Shown: one piece after another, positions 1 to 7,619 of the stretch
Layout: the number at the start of each line of letters is the position of its first letter
Position numbering within the stretch: position 1 is the stretch's first letter
Origin: Enterococcus_E cecorum_C
Lineage (GTDB): Bacteria; Bacillota; Bacilli; Lactobacillales; Enterococcaceae
NCBI RefSeq assembly: GCF_052119425.1
Contig: NZ_JBQKFH010000009.1
Span: 1-64,000 of the forward strand
Direction: 5' to 3'
DNA length: 64,000 bases
Notes under the pieces: model-generated
Told to the model about the DNA's origin: nothing
The model's database searches: none
Seen by the model: the letters and a program-made list of their open reading frames with translations, nothing else
Position numbers and translations under genes: made by a program

Positions 1-110
1 CTCATTTTCTTTCGGTGTAGCAAGCTACGGTGAAAGAAAATGCGTTCGACTTGCATGTATTAGGCACGCCGCCAGCGTTCGTCCTGAGCCAGGATCAAAC
101 TCTCATAAAA
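1..110 (-). rRNA. 16S ribosomal RNA, 5' end only
   Basis: Read on the minus strand this begins with the universal 16S start (AGAGTTTGATCCTGGCTCAG at 84-103), followed by the conserved GACGAACGCTGGCGGCGTGC block and the first variable stem. The rest of the gene lies before the window. The exact mature 5' end is uncertain by a few bases. The variable stem resembles the Enterococcus cecorum/columbae group, from memory rather than from a search. Confidence 0.97.
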
Positions 111-331
111 AAGTATTGATAAGTCAAAAAATGACTTTAAGCTCAAAATTGATTTTGCTAGCTATTGCTTGCATGTATTTTTCTCTAGTTTGCAATAAAC
201 TAAAGACCCTACACATTGGTTGTTTGCATTTATTTGTTCAGTTTTCAAAGGTCTACTTTATGTCAAATTCTGAGTATCTGAGTAGGATATAGTAATATAT
301 CTAAATCATCTTATATCTCAGCGACTTTTAA
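111..331 (-). other. rrn operon leader (transcribed, untranslated)
   Basis: This lies between the rrn promoter and 16S. It contains, on the minus strand, the block CCTTTGAAAACTGAAC (236-251), typical of Bacilli rRNA leaders and spacers where processing and antitermination signals sit. No open reading frame or second convincing promoter was seen; a TTGACA at 258-263 has no fitting -10. Confidence 0.7.
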
Positions 332-360
332 ATAATATCAAATTATCACTAACCTGTCAA
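332..360 (-). promoter_or_regulatory. rrn operon promoter
   Basis: On the minus strand TTGACA (355-360) and TATTAT (332-337) are separated by exactly 17 bases, a near-perfect sigma-A promoter. It points at the 16S gene about 220 bases downstream, a usual distance for rRNA promoters. The A/T-rich stretch just upstream could serve as an UP element. Confidence 0.88.
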
Positions 361-420
361 CGACTTTTTCAAAAAAAGTAAAAATTTGGCAAGCCTAAAA
401 TAAATTTACAGATACACTAG

Positions 421-783
421 TTAAAAAATTGGCATACCTTGTAATTCAAATTCTGAAATCATCTGCATAAAATATTTGGCTTCTTTCCATGAATATTGAG
501 CAGGCAAGCGAATATCAATATCCTCTTCTTTTACCTCAAAAACAAAAATTGGCATACGCTTATCCGCGATTTTTGCATTTGTTAGTTCAACAAGTCGCAA
601 CTGAAAAACATCCAAATGTACATTTTCTTTTATATTCTGTAAGACATTCGCTAATCCAGTATGCATGGTATCATTTTCTACCAATAATAATGATTGTCCC
701 TGTGCTTGATTTTCAGTTAAAAATCTTTTACTACCATCATTTCTGTGAAGAATAACTGTCGCAGCAATTTGTTTATTTTCCAA
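421..783 (-). CDS. Hypothetical protein, ~120 aa, upstream of the rrn operon
   Basis: I do not recognise this protein with confidence. It is soluble, without signal peptide or membrane segment, and of mixed alpha/beta character. The order of strands and its final helix recall a degenerate Nudix-like fold, but no Nudix box (GX5EX7REUXEEXGU) is present, so hydrolase activity is not supported. The start chosen is a TTG at 781-783 because GAGGTG lies six bases before it; an ATG 30 bases upstream would place that Shine-Dalgarno inside the gene. The gene ends about 60 bases before the rrn promoter and points the same way, so some read-through into rrn is possible. Confidence 0.65.
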   Translation of the reverse strand: MENKQIAATVILHRNDGSKRFLTENQAQGQSLLLVENDTMHTGLANVLQNIKENVHLDVFQLRLVELTNAKIADKRMPIFVFEVKEEDIDIRLPAQYSWKEAKYFMQMISEFELQGMPIF

Positions 784-931
784 ACTATACACCTCAATTG
801 ACAAACAAATCATAAATGCACGAATTACTGTATCTTATACAGCAAAACTAAAACATTAATATTTTAACACACATTTCAGAAAATTTACATTATATTTTTG
901 CATTTTCAATAATTTGAATAATGAAACCACT

Positions 932-1318
932 CTAATTTGAAGTATCAGTTGTCGGGTGTTCAAGCTCTCTTAAGGCTTCTTCTATCCAAATGGGTAATTC
1001 TTGATTAATCTTTTTAAAACCAATTTTACGATTTTTATTTGTAAAATAGCGTTTTTTTCGATAGCTGTGTTGTACGTATTGCTTTTCTAGCGTCCTTCTA
1101 GACAAACTTATTTTTTGAGAATATTCATCAATATCAATAATTTGTACTTTTAATTGTTGACCAATATGTAATATATCATGAATATTTTTCGTATATCCTG
1201 ACTGAATTTCTGAAACATGTATCAACCCTTGTGTCTGTTCATCTAAAGCTGCAAAAGCCCCATAAGGTTGGATCCCGGTAATCACACCATCTAGTATTTG
1301 TCCAATTTTATACTTCAT
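932..1318 (-). CDS. S1 domain RNA-binding protein (CvfD/YugI-like)
   Basis: A 128-residue protein with one S1 RNA-binding domain in residues ~3-75, showing the hallmarks of the fold: GQILDGVITGIQPYGAF, GLIHVSEI and the closing KISLSRR. The rest is a basic tail. Length and layout match the CvfD/YugI (general stress protein 13) family, small S1 proteins that in related cocci act as post-transcriptional regulators; that role is inferred from family. An extended -10 (TGCTATAAT, TATAAT at 1345-1350) lies just upstream, directly behind the terminator of the cyclophilin gene, so it is probably transcribed alone. Confidence 0.85.
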   Translation of the reverse strand: MKYKIGQILDGVITGIQPYGAFAALDEQTQGLIHVSEIQSGYTKNIHDILHIGQQLKVQIIDIDEYSQKISLSRRTLEKQYVQHSYRKKRYFTNKNRKIGFKKINQELPIWIEEALRELEHPTTDTSN

Positions 1319-1365
1319 AAAATCCTCCTTCTACATTTTTTAATATTATAGCATATTTTGGCATG

Positions 1366-1398
1366 AAAAAGGGAAAGGCTACACCGGCACTTTCCCTT
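1366..1398 (-). terminator. Terminator of the cyclophilin gene
   Basis: AAGGGAAAG (1369-1377 on plus) pairs with CTTTCCCTT (1390-1398); read on the minus strand the hairpin is followed by a short T run. It lies seven bases after the cyclophilin stop codon. Confidence 0.75.
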
Positions 1399-1404
1399 CT
1401 CGTT

Positions 1405-1992
1405 CTATTCACTAATTTCAATTGTTTCCATGACCACATCATATACTGGTCGATCCTGTGGACCGCGCTGAACATTGGCGATTTCATCAACAACATCCAT
1501 ACCTTCTAATACATGTCCGAAAACAGTATGACGAAAATCTAACCATGGAGTACCACCATCTTTATATTTTTCAATCGCTGCTTCAGGATAACCCGCTGCT
1601 TGCATTTGTTGAACCATTTGTGCTGGAACATTTTGATTATTAACGATGAAGAACTGACTGCCATTTGTATTTGGACCAGCATTTGCCATAGAAAGTGCAC
1701 CGCGGAAGTTAAATACTTGTGGACTAAATTCATCTTCAAATTTTTCGCCATAGATACTTTCGCCACCCATACCTGTACCGGTTGGATCGCCTCCTTGAAT
1801 CATAAAATCAGGAATCACGCGGTGGAAAATCACACCATCGTAATAGCCCTTTTTTGCTAATTCAACAAAGTTCTTTACTGTTTTAGGAGCTACCTCAGGA
1901 AATAATTGCACCAAAATATCCCCACGATTTGTTTTGATTAATGCTTTAGGCCCTTTTTGTTCGGCTAAAGCTAATTGTAATAATTCAGCCAT
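1405..1992 (-). CDS. Peptidyl-prolyl cis-trans isomerase, cyclophilin type
   Basis: Cytoplasmic cyclophilin of 195 residues that catalyses cis-trans isomerisation of Xaa-Pro bonds. The family core is clear: FHRVIPDFMIQGGDPTGTG (catalytic Arg in FHRV), then LSMANAGPNTNGSQFFI and the HTVFGHVLEGMDVVD block near the C-terminus. There is no signal peptide, unlike the lipoprotein PrsA foldases. A short insertion between the NSQFF-type block and the HTVFG block contains a Gln/Ala-rich helix, seen in many Lactobacillales homologues. A GGAG-type ribosome binding site precedes the ATG. It has its own terminator. Confidence 0.95.
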   Translation of the reverse strand: MAELLQLALAEQKGPKALIKTNRGDILVQLFPEVAPKTVKNFVELAKKGYYDGVIFHRVIPDFMIQGGDPTGTGMGGESIYGEKFEDEFSPQVFNFRGALSMANAGPNTNGSQFFIVNNQNVPAQMVQQMQAAGYPEAAIEKYKDGGTPWLDFRHTVFGHVLEGMDVVDEIANVQRGPQDRPVYDVVMETIEISE

Positions 1993-2054
1993 GAAAATCT
2001 CCTTTAAATTTATTTATCAGTTAAATTCTATGCATTATCCTAGCAACTGTCAAT

Positions 2055-2588
2055 TTATTTTGTTTTCAAATATACTTTGCGAATAATAATTTTATCAAAA
2101 ATACTTGTTTGGTTATCTGATTCACCGACTACTTCCGCAACAATATTTTTTTCACCGGTGCGTTTTCGCAAATGATAGATTATTTTCCCAGTTTCTTTTA
2201 ATTCGTTTAGCATTTCTACAACTCCACCAAAGCCTGTCTTTTTCGTAATAAAGCCAAACGCTACCATACGCTCATCTAAGTTCTTAGCAGAAATACTTGA
2301 ACCAGTGACTAAAGCATCGCGAATATTTTCAGCAAAATTTTCCAAACCATCAATATCTGAAGAAACAATCATTTGCGCTTGGTTTACATTTAATTGATTA
2401 CGTAACTCATGCAATTCCGTCAACAACTCTTCATATTGTTGCTGAGTAAGCATCACTCCTGCAATTTTTTCACGATTAAAAATATAGACACCTGTTTTTG
2501 CATCACGCGCCTGTTGAAAAACATCCATTGGTGATTTTTTCACTTCAGTTATGGATGAAGTTGGTACTTCTAATTTTTTTAATTCCAT
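2055..2588 (-). CDS. Phd/YefM antitoxin-fold protein with C-terminal extension
   Basis: 177 residues. The first ~55 residues match the Phd/YefM antitoxin fold: an N-terminal strand-turn-helix (VPTSSITEVKKSP), then GVYIFNREKIAGVMLTQQQ and YEELL. The following ~120 residues are unlike classic antitoxins and unassigned. No RelE- or Doc-like toxin lies next to it, so it may be a lone regulator. The start is the ATG after a GGGGGGAG ribosome binding site; an in-frame upstream start would run into the copY gene. It follows copY by about 20 bases on the same strand and is probably co-transcribed with it. Confidence 0.8.
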   Translation of the reverse strand: MELKKLEVPTSSITEVKKSPMDVFQQARDAKTGVYIFNREKIAGVMLTQQQYEELLTELHELRNQLNVNQAQMIVSSDIDGLENFAENIRDALVTGSSISAKNLDERMVAFGFITKKTGFGGVVEMLNELKETGKIIYHLRKRTGEKNIVAEVVGESDNQTSIFDKIIIRKVYLKTK

Positions 2589-2607
2589 ACTCTCCCCCCA
2601 CTTAACA

Positions 2608-3030
2608 TTATTGATGCTCTTTACAGTGACATTGTCCAGGAATACAATTACATTCAATTGTATCAACGGTCTCTTTTTGCGCTAGAGCTTCTTGAATTAA
2701 TTGATAATCAGCAGGTGTTAATTCACAAGAGGTAATCATCTCAGCAATCGTTTGACCAATTTTTTTAGCACAAATATGTGAAAAAAGCGTCTCAGTAGCA
2801 CTAACAATGACCTCTTCTTCCGTCACAGTCGGTGTATAGATGAACTTATTTCTGACACGCGTCGTATTTAATGCACCTTTTTTTACTAAACGAGCAAGCA
2901 AAGTCTTTACTGTTGACTTTTGCCAATCTTTAGAATCTCCTAAGACCTCGCTTACCAAATGGGCATCGCAATCTGGATTGGTCCAAACAACACGCAAAAC
3001 TTCCCATTCGCTGTCACTTATTTTAATCAT
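2608..3030 (-). CDS. copY: CopY/TcrY-family copper-responsive repressor
   Basis: Penicillinase-repressor (BlaI/MecI/CopY) family winged-helix protein of 140 residues. Residues 1-75 form the DNA-binding domain (ISDSEWEVLRVVW, then KSTVKTLLARLVKKGAL). The C-terminus carries the diagnostic metal site CNCIPGQCHC, a CxCx4CxC motif that in CopY binds zinc or copper and controls release from DNA. The genes normally beside it (copA, copB, copZ) are absent here, and no TACANNTGTA cop box was found in its promoter, so its targets probably lie elsewhere. An extended -10 (TGCTATAAT) sits ~35 bases upstream. Confidence 0.92.
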   Translation of the reverse strand: MIKISDSEWEVLRVVWTNPDCDAHLVSEVLGDSKDWQKSTVKTLLARLVKKGALNTTRVRNKFIYTPTVTEEEVIVSATETLFSHICAKKIGQTIAEMITSCELTPADYQLIQEALAQKETVDTIECNCIPGQCHCKEHQ

Positions 3031-3062
3031 CTCTTCACCTCATTTGCCTGCTTGTTTCTTTT

Positions 3063-3068
3063 ATTATA
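3063..3068 (-). promoter_or_regulatory. Extended -10 of the copY promoter
   Basis: On the minus strand TATAAT preceded by TGC gives a TGn extended -10. No good -35 stands 16-18 bases upstream, which extended -10 promoters tolerate. It lies between the tagO terminator and copY. Confidence 0.5.
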
Positions 3069-3090
3069 GCACTATTTTTAGATAAAAGAA

Positions 3091-3121
3091 AAGCCTTGAT
3101 GTTATCAAACAATCAAGACTT
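3091..3121 (-). terminator. Terminator of the map-yihY-tagO operon
   Basis: A 10-bp stem (AAGCCTTGAT at 3091-3100 with ATCAAGACTT at 3112-3121, one G-U pair) with an 11-base loop. On the minus strand it is followed by a T-rich stretch and stands just after the tagO stop. Confidence 0.75.
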
Positions 3122-3127
3122 AAATAG

Positions 3128-4285
3128 CTATAATTTTTTACGGTTTTGTTCTTTTTCGTTTTTTTTTCTTTCATAGCGATTTAATAAATACTCATGTCGA
3201 TACTCACTATTACCAAAAAATTTCAAAGTTTTTAACAAAGGCTGGCGATTTTCACCAACTAGACCAATGAGCTCGATAAAAAGTTCGATTCCAACAGTTG
3301 TACAAATAATCATCAAGATAATCGCTGGTGTACTTGCATAAGTCATCAATAATGCAATAAATGAGAAAGTTAAAGCTAAACCATATATCGTAAGGACTGC
3401 TCCACGATGTGAAAAACCTAAAGAAAGTAAGCGATGATGTAAATGCATTTTATCCGCTGACGAAATAGGTTGCTTATTAAATTTCCGGCGAATAATTGCA
3501 AACACAGTATCTGTAATTGGCACACCTAAGATAAACATTGGTGTCACAACGGAAATAAAAGTAACGTTTTTCAAATTATGCAACGATACTACGGAAATCA
3601 TAAAACCTAAGAATAAAGCGCCCGTATCTCCTAAAAAAATCGTCGCAGGATGAAAATTATAAGGGAAAAAGCCTAATATCGCAGCCACTAATAAGAAAAT
3701 AAGCATCGTCAAATACGTTCCAATATTATCAGGCAAGTAAAAATAACTTACAATACCTATCGTGGATAAAGCTATCATCGAAACTCCTGAAGCTAATCCA
3801 TCTAAACCATCAATCAAATTGACTGCATTAGTAATCGCAAAAATCCAAATAATCGTCACCGGAAAACTCAACCAACCTAAATGAAACATCCCAAAAAACG
3901 GAATACTAATCGTATCCATCTTTAAACCCGCTACAAAATAAATTTCTAGAGCGGCAATAAATAAGCCGATTGATTTTTGTAAAGGTGATAATTCTTTGCG
4001 ATCATCGATAAAACCTGTAATCACGACAATGAGTGCACCTAACAAAATAGCCCACACTTTTTTCATAAAAAGATACTCATGAAACTGCCAAATAGATCCA
4101 ATCGCAAAGGCAATAAAAATGGCTAATCCACCAATTGTCGGCATCACCTTTTGATTAATCCGACGTTTTCCCGGATAATCCACCGCACCAACTTGAAAAG
4201 CTAACAACTTTACAAGAGGGGTTAAAATGACCGATAACATCATTGTCGCCAAAAAGTGTAAAATAAATTCTAAAGTAAAATCCAT
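3128..4285 (-). CDS. tagO: Undecaprenyl-phosphate GlcNAc-1-phosphate transferase (TagO)
   Basis: Polytopic membrane enzyme of the MraY/WecA family, 385 residues with about ten hydrophobic segments. It would transfer GlcNAc-1-phosphate from UDP-GlcNAc to undecaprenyl phosphate, the first step of wall teichoic acid and other wall polysaccharides. Family motifs seen: DYPGKRRINQKVMPTIGG near the N-terminus, the catalytic/metal-binding region NAVNLIDGLDGLASG, FPYNFHPATIFLGDTGALFLGF, and the His-rich DKMHLHHRLL loop that separates WecA/TagO from MraY. The start follows the stop of the upstream gene by two bases, showing tight coupling. Confidence 0.93.
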   Translation of the reverse strand: MDFTLEFILHFLATMMLSVILTPLVKLLAFQVGAVDYPGKRRINQKVMPTIGGLAIFIAFAIGSIWQFHEYLFMKKVWAILLGALIVVITGFIDDRKELSPLQKSIGLFIAALEIYFVAGLKMDTISIPFFGMFHLGWLSFPVTIIWIFAITNAVNLIDGLDGLASGVSMIALSTIGIVSYFYLPDNIGTYLTMLIFLLVAAILGFFPYNFHPATIFLGDTGALFLGFMISVVSLHNLKNVTFISVVTPMFILGVPITDTVFAIIRRKFNKQPISSADKMHLHHRLLSLGFSHRGAVLTIYGLALTFSFIALLMTYASTPAIILMIICTTVGIELFIELIGLVGENRQPLLKTLKFFGNSEYRHEYLLNRYERKKNEKEQNRKKL

Positions 4286-4287
4286 TC

Positions 4288-5232
4288 CTATGACTCGCTT
4301 TCGTTCTCATTTGAATGTAATAATTGTGCTTTCATTCGTTTAGTTAATACTTCTAGCGGATCTTTGCGTTGACTTAAATCTCCACCAGTTCGATATTCAG
4401 CAAGCGCAGTATTGAAAACACCACAAAATACCACAATCATTGCTGCAAATTTCAGCCAAATCATCAATAACATAAAAGTCCCAATAATTTTATATCCATT
4501 AAACCCCGTCGCAAAATATTTCATATATATTCCAAATACTTGCGTCAATCCTAACCAACCAATTGTCGCCAAAACAGCTCCTGGAAAAGCCGAACGAATC
4601 CCAATTTTGGCATTAGGAATAATCCAATACACCAAAGTTAAGATTGCCAATAGTACAATGATTGTCGCTGGCCACTTCACGGTTTGGAATGTCGTAATGA
4701 TAGAATCAGGTATTTTCAAATGTGGCTGAATCCAATCTAGCGCTACTTTACCAAACCCAATGACGATAACAACGCCGACAATAGCCGCAAAAAAAAGAAT
4801 AAGCATAAGCATCGACACCAGACGCATGACTAGATAATTTGTTGTCCCAGTCACCCCATAGGCCTTATTCATCGCAATTTGCAAAGCATTAATACTCTTA
4901 CTCGCAGACCATAACGTCGCCACAGCTGAAATCGAAAGCAACTCCTTAGAACCACTTGTCAATAAAGCCTTGATTGAAGGTGCAAATAATAAGTAAATTT
5001 CTTGTGGCATCATTGTCTTTAACATGGTTAAAACTTGATTTTGATTAAAATGAAATAACGGCAGAATATTTCCAACCGCAATCAATAACGGAAAAAAAGA
5101 CAATAACAGATAATAGGCGACAACTGAAGAAGTGACGCCTATCTCTGAATTTTGCATTCTTACTGACATTAAATCAATAAATGTTTTTATCTTTGGGGTT
5201 TTCTTTTTTTCCTTAGAGCCTTTTTTCTTCAT
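4288..5232 (-). CDS. YihY/BrkB family inner membrane protein
   Basis: 314 residues with about six transmembrane segments, matching the YihY (virulence factor BrkB) family, older annotations of which wrongly read ribonuclease BN. Typical features are the N-terminal SVVAYYLLLSFFPLLIA segment, the WSASKSINALQIAMNKAYGV stretch and RSAFPGAVLATIGWLGL. Function is unsettled for the family; roles in transport or envelope physiology have been suggested. The N-terminus is very Lys-rich. It lies between map and tagO with gaps of 14 and 2 bases, so it is in their operon. Confidence 0.85.
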   Translation of the reverse strand: MKKKGSKEKKKTPKIKTFIDLMSVRMQNSEIGVTSSVVAYYLLLSFFPLLIAVGNILPLFHFNQNQVLTMLKTMMPQEIYLLFAPSIKALLTSGSKELLSISAVATLWSASKSINALQIAMNKAYGVTGTTNYLVMRLVSMLMLILFFAAIVGVVIVIGFGKVALDWIQPHLKIPDSIITTFQTVKWPATIIVLLAILTLVYWIIPNAKIGIRSAFPGAVLATIGWLGLTQVFGIYMKYFATGFNGYKIIGTFMLLMIWLKFAAMIVVFCGVFNTALAEYRTGGDLSQRKDPLEVLTKRMKAQLLHSNENESES

Positions 5233-5246
5233 TCTGACCCTTCCTT

Positions 5247-6011
5247 TTAGTAAGTACCTTCTACCCCTTGTGATGTTAAAATACGTGGACCATCTTTTGT
5301 AATGGCAAGACTGTGTTCATATTGACAACTTAAACCACCATCTTGGGTATACGCAGTCCAACCATTTTTATCCATTTTCATCTTCCAAGTCCCCGTATTT
5401 ACCATGGGTTCAATCGTAATAACCATTCCTTCTTTTAGGCGTAATCCTTTCCCTTTTTCGCCATAATGAGGAACAGACGGTGCTTCATGAATAGTAGGTC
5501 CAATACCATGACCGATAAAATCACGGACGACCCCATATCCTTCACCTTCTACATATGTTTGAATCACATGGCCGATATCACCAATCCGATTGCCAACTTG
5601 AGCTTGTTCAATTCCTAAATATAAAGCTTTTTTGGTTACTTCCATCAAACGTTTTACTTCAGGACTTGCCTCGCCAACAACATAAGACCAGCATGAATCA
5701 GAAATCGCACCTTTTAAATCTACGCACATGTCAACTTTGATTAAATCACCATTTTTAAGCACTTTTTTACGTGGAAAACCATGACAAATTTCATCATTAA
5801 TACTACAACAAGTTGCGTATTTATAGCCTTCAAAGCCGATTTGTGCAGCTACTCCTCCATGAGATTCAATATAATTACGGACAAAAACTTCAATGTCCCA
5901 ACTTGTAATTCCAGGTTTAATAAAATCTCGTAAATGTTTATGCACATCTGCTAATAGCGCACCAGATTGTGCCATCATTTCGATTTCACGTTCAGATTTT
6001 AAAGTAATCAT
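5247..6011 (-). CDS. map: Methionine aminopeptidase, type I
   Basis: Cytosolic metalloprotease that removes the initiator methionine from new proteins. At 254 residues it is the normal length of the short type Ia enzyme. The five metal ligands are visible in order: Asp in DLIKVDMCVD, Asp in ISDSCW (divergent from the usual DGCWTF-like context), His in GHGIGPTIHE, Glu in ITIEPMV and Glu in QYEHSLAI. CCSINDEICHGFP supplies the substrate pocket and its conserved His. First gene of the map-yihY-tagO operon. Confidence 0.95.
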   Translation of the reverse strand: MITLKSEREIEMMAQSGALLADVHKHLRDFIKPGITSWDIEVFVRNYIESHGGVAAQIGFEGYKYATCCSINDEICHGFPRKKVLKNGDLIKVDMCVDLKGAISDSCWSYVVGEASPEVKRLMEVTKKALYLGIEQAQVGNRIGDIGHVIQTYVEGEGYGVVRDFIGHGIGPTIHEAPSVPHYGEKGKGLRLKEGMVITIEPMVNTGTWKMKMDKNGWTAYTQDGGLSCQYEHSLAITKDGPRILTSQGVEGTY

Positions 6012-6193
6012 TTTTCATTTCCTTTCAAACTTCATTCATTTAATTTTAGCACATTTTTAAAACTGAAACAAACAGAGTTAGAAAATACTCATAAGTAGAA
6101 ACTAATTGACTTTTTGAGTAGGTTGTTATACGCTTTTTTTGTATGAAAGTATGATATTTTCTTGCATGAAGATACATTTTAGGAGTGAAGATT

Positions 6194-6646
6194 ATGCCTT
6201 TAGCAAAAATTTTTTATGCTAGTTTGACAGGAAATACAGAAGAAATTGCTGATATTGTTGCAGAAAGCTTAGAAGATTTAGATTTCGATGTTGAAATTGA
6301 AGAATGCTCAAATGTTTCAGCAAGTGATTTTGAAGATGCTGACCTATGCGTTGTGGCCACTTATACTTATGGCGATGGCGATCTACCAGATGAAATTGTC
6401 GATCTTTATGATGATTTACTAGAAATGGACTTATCTGGTAAAGTCTTTGGTGTTTGTGGTTCCGGCGATACATTCTATGATTATTTCTGTAAATCGGTGG
6501 ACGACTTCGAACAAGCCTTCTTAAAAACTGGTGCAATTAAAGGGGCTGACAGCGTGAAAGTTGAATTAAACGCTGAAGACGAAGATATTGATAACTTAGA
6601 AGAATTTGCAAAACAGTTAGCTAAATCAGTTGAAGAAAATGCCTAG
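6194..6646 (+). CDS. Flavodoxin (short chain)
   Basis: 150-residue FMN-binding electron carrier. The FMN phosphate loop is SLTGNTEEIAD (residues ~9-19), and the flavin-flanking loops are TYTYGDGDLPDE and GSGDTFYDYFC, as in short-chain flavodoxins. The protein is strongly acidic, especially at its C-terminus, as usual for the family. The start is the ATG eight bases after AGGAG; a GTG nine bases upstream overlaps the ribosome binding site and was rejected. It stands alone and ends at a two-way terminator shared with the TetR gene. Confidence 0.92.
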   Translation: MPLAKIFYASLTGNTEEIADIVAESLEDLDFDVEIEECSNVSASDFEDADLCVVATYTYGDGDLPDEIVDLYDDLLEMDLSGKVFGVCGSGDTFYDYFCKSVDDFEQAFLKTGAIKGADSVKVELNAEDEDIDNLEEFAKQLAKSVEENA

Positions 6647-6652
6647 ATAAAA

Positions 6653-6686
6653 AAGCATTCAACCCTACAAATCAGGTTGAATGCTT
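6653..6686. terminator. Bidirectional terminator between flavodoxin and TetR genes
   Basis: A perfect 12-bp stem (AAGCATTCAACC with GGTTGAATGCTT) flanked by an A run on the left and a T run on the right, so it can stop transcription from both converging genes. Confidence 0.9.
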
Positions 6687-6691
6687 ATTTT

Positions 6692-7291
6692 TTATACTTC
6701 ACTTGGATGATGTGGGGCGATAAAATTTAAATCGTAAGTAGTTTGCCTCTCCTGCACCGCCTTTAAGACTTCATTTAAGATGCCTGTAATTTGTTGACTA
6801 TTAGGTGCAATAACCCCAGAATACATTAATGAAGAAACGCCACTTGCCATCACTAATAAATTCACAAAAAGATTTTCAATTTCTTTATCTGGTAATTTTT
6901 CATATTCAGTATCTTTAATAACCGTATTTTTGAAATAATCAAACGAAAATCCTTGTAAAACAGGTTCACCACCATGTCCAACAATAAATAAGGCACGATA
7001 TAGGTGATTTTCTTTTGTTGCGAAATCAATATAATTCAAACAAAAATCAATCACAGGGTCGCCAGTCTGTACTTTTGGTAATACATCTTCACCTAGATGA
7101 TCAAAAATCTTTTGAATTAATGCTGAGCGTAAATCATCCATGTTTTTAAATTCTAAGTAAATTGGTTGAGTTGAGCATTTCATCTTCGCCGCAATATTGC
7201 GTGCAGTAAATTTTGACAATCCTTCTTTTGCGACAAGTTCATAAGTTGCTTTTAAAATTTGATCTTTGGTTATTGTTTTTTTACGAGCCAT
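6692..7291 (-). CDS. TetR/AcrR family transcriptional regulator
   Basis: 199 residues. The N-terminal helix-turn-helix spans residues ~8-50: QILKATYELVAKEGLSKFT, then ARNIAAKMKCSTQPIYLEF, whose final helix is the recognition helix. The C-terminal ligand domain resembles the TetR C-terminal families of Firmicutes but the ligand cannot be predicted. Its target is not obvious: flavodoxin is convergent to it and pepS divergent, so the ~320-base shared upstream region with pepS is the likeliest place for an operator. Confidence 0.87.
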   Translation of the reverse strand: MARKKTITKDQILKATYELVAKEGLSKFTARNIAAKMKCSTQPIYLEFKNMDDLRSALIQKIFDHLGEDVLPKVQTGDPVIDFCLNYIDFATKENHLYRALFIVGHGGEPVLQGFSFDYFKNTVIKDTEYEKLPDKEIENLFVNLLVMASGVSSLMYSGVIAPNSQQITGILNEVLKAVQERQTTYDLNFIAPHHPSEV

Positions 7292-7619
7292 TTCCTATCC
7301 CTCCTATTTCTATGAATCGCTTCCAAAACATCCTATATTTATTTTAGACTGTTTTTTAACTTTGTACAATATCTAATTTCACAATATCATTAAATATTTT
7401 ATCCTTTTATATAATCATACTTATTTTACATTTTGTTTAACATCAGCCTAATATAATTAAGTAAAACATTTTAAAATCCTAACGAAAACAGCTATATAAC
7501 TAATATAATTTACTTTTGTTTCTTAGCTACTTCTGATTCGCTTCTAAACTTTCTTCTATTCTTTATTAAAAATCTATGCTATCATAAAAAACGAACAATA
7601 TTTATATGAGGTGAAAAAA
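7292..7619. promoter_or_regulatory. Divergent intergenic region, TetR gene and pepS
   Basis: About 330 bases of very A/T-rich DNA without a credible reading frame. On the plus strand TGCTATCAT (extended -10, TATCAT at 7579-7584) could drive pepS. On the minus side no strong promoter stands out. No clear long palindrome that would mark a TetR operator was seen. Confidence 0.35.

Noticed and set aside
258..263. Second TTGACA in the rrn leader as a P2 promoter
   Set aside because: No acceptable -10 stands 16-18 bases downstream.
2645..2670. CAATTGTA-type sequence near the end of copY, like a cop box
   Set aside because: One base off the TACANNTGTA consensus and inside the coding sequence for the C-terminal metal site; not at a promoter.
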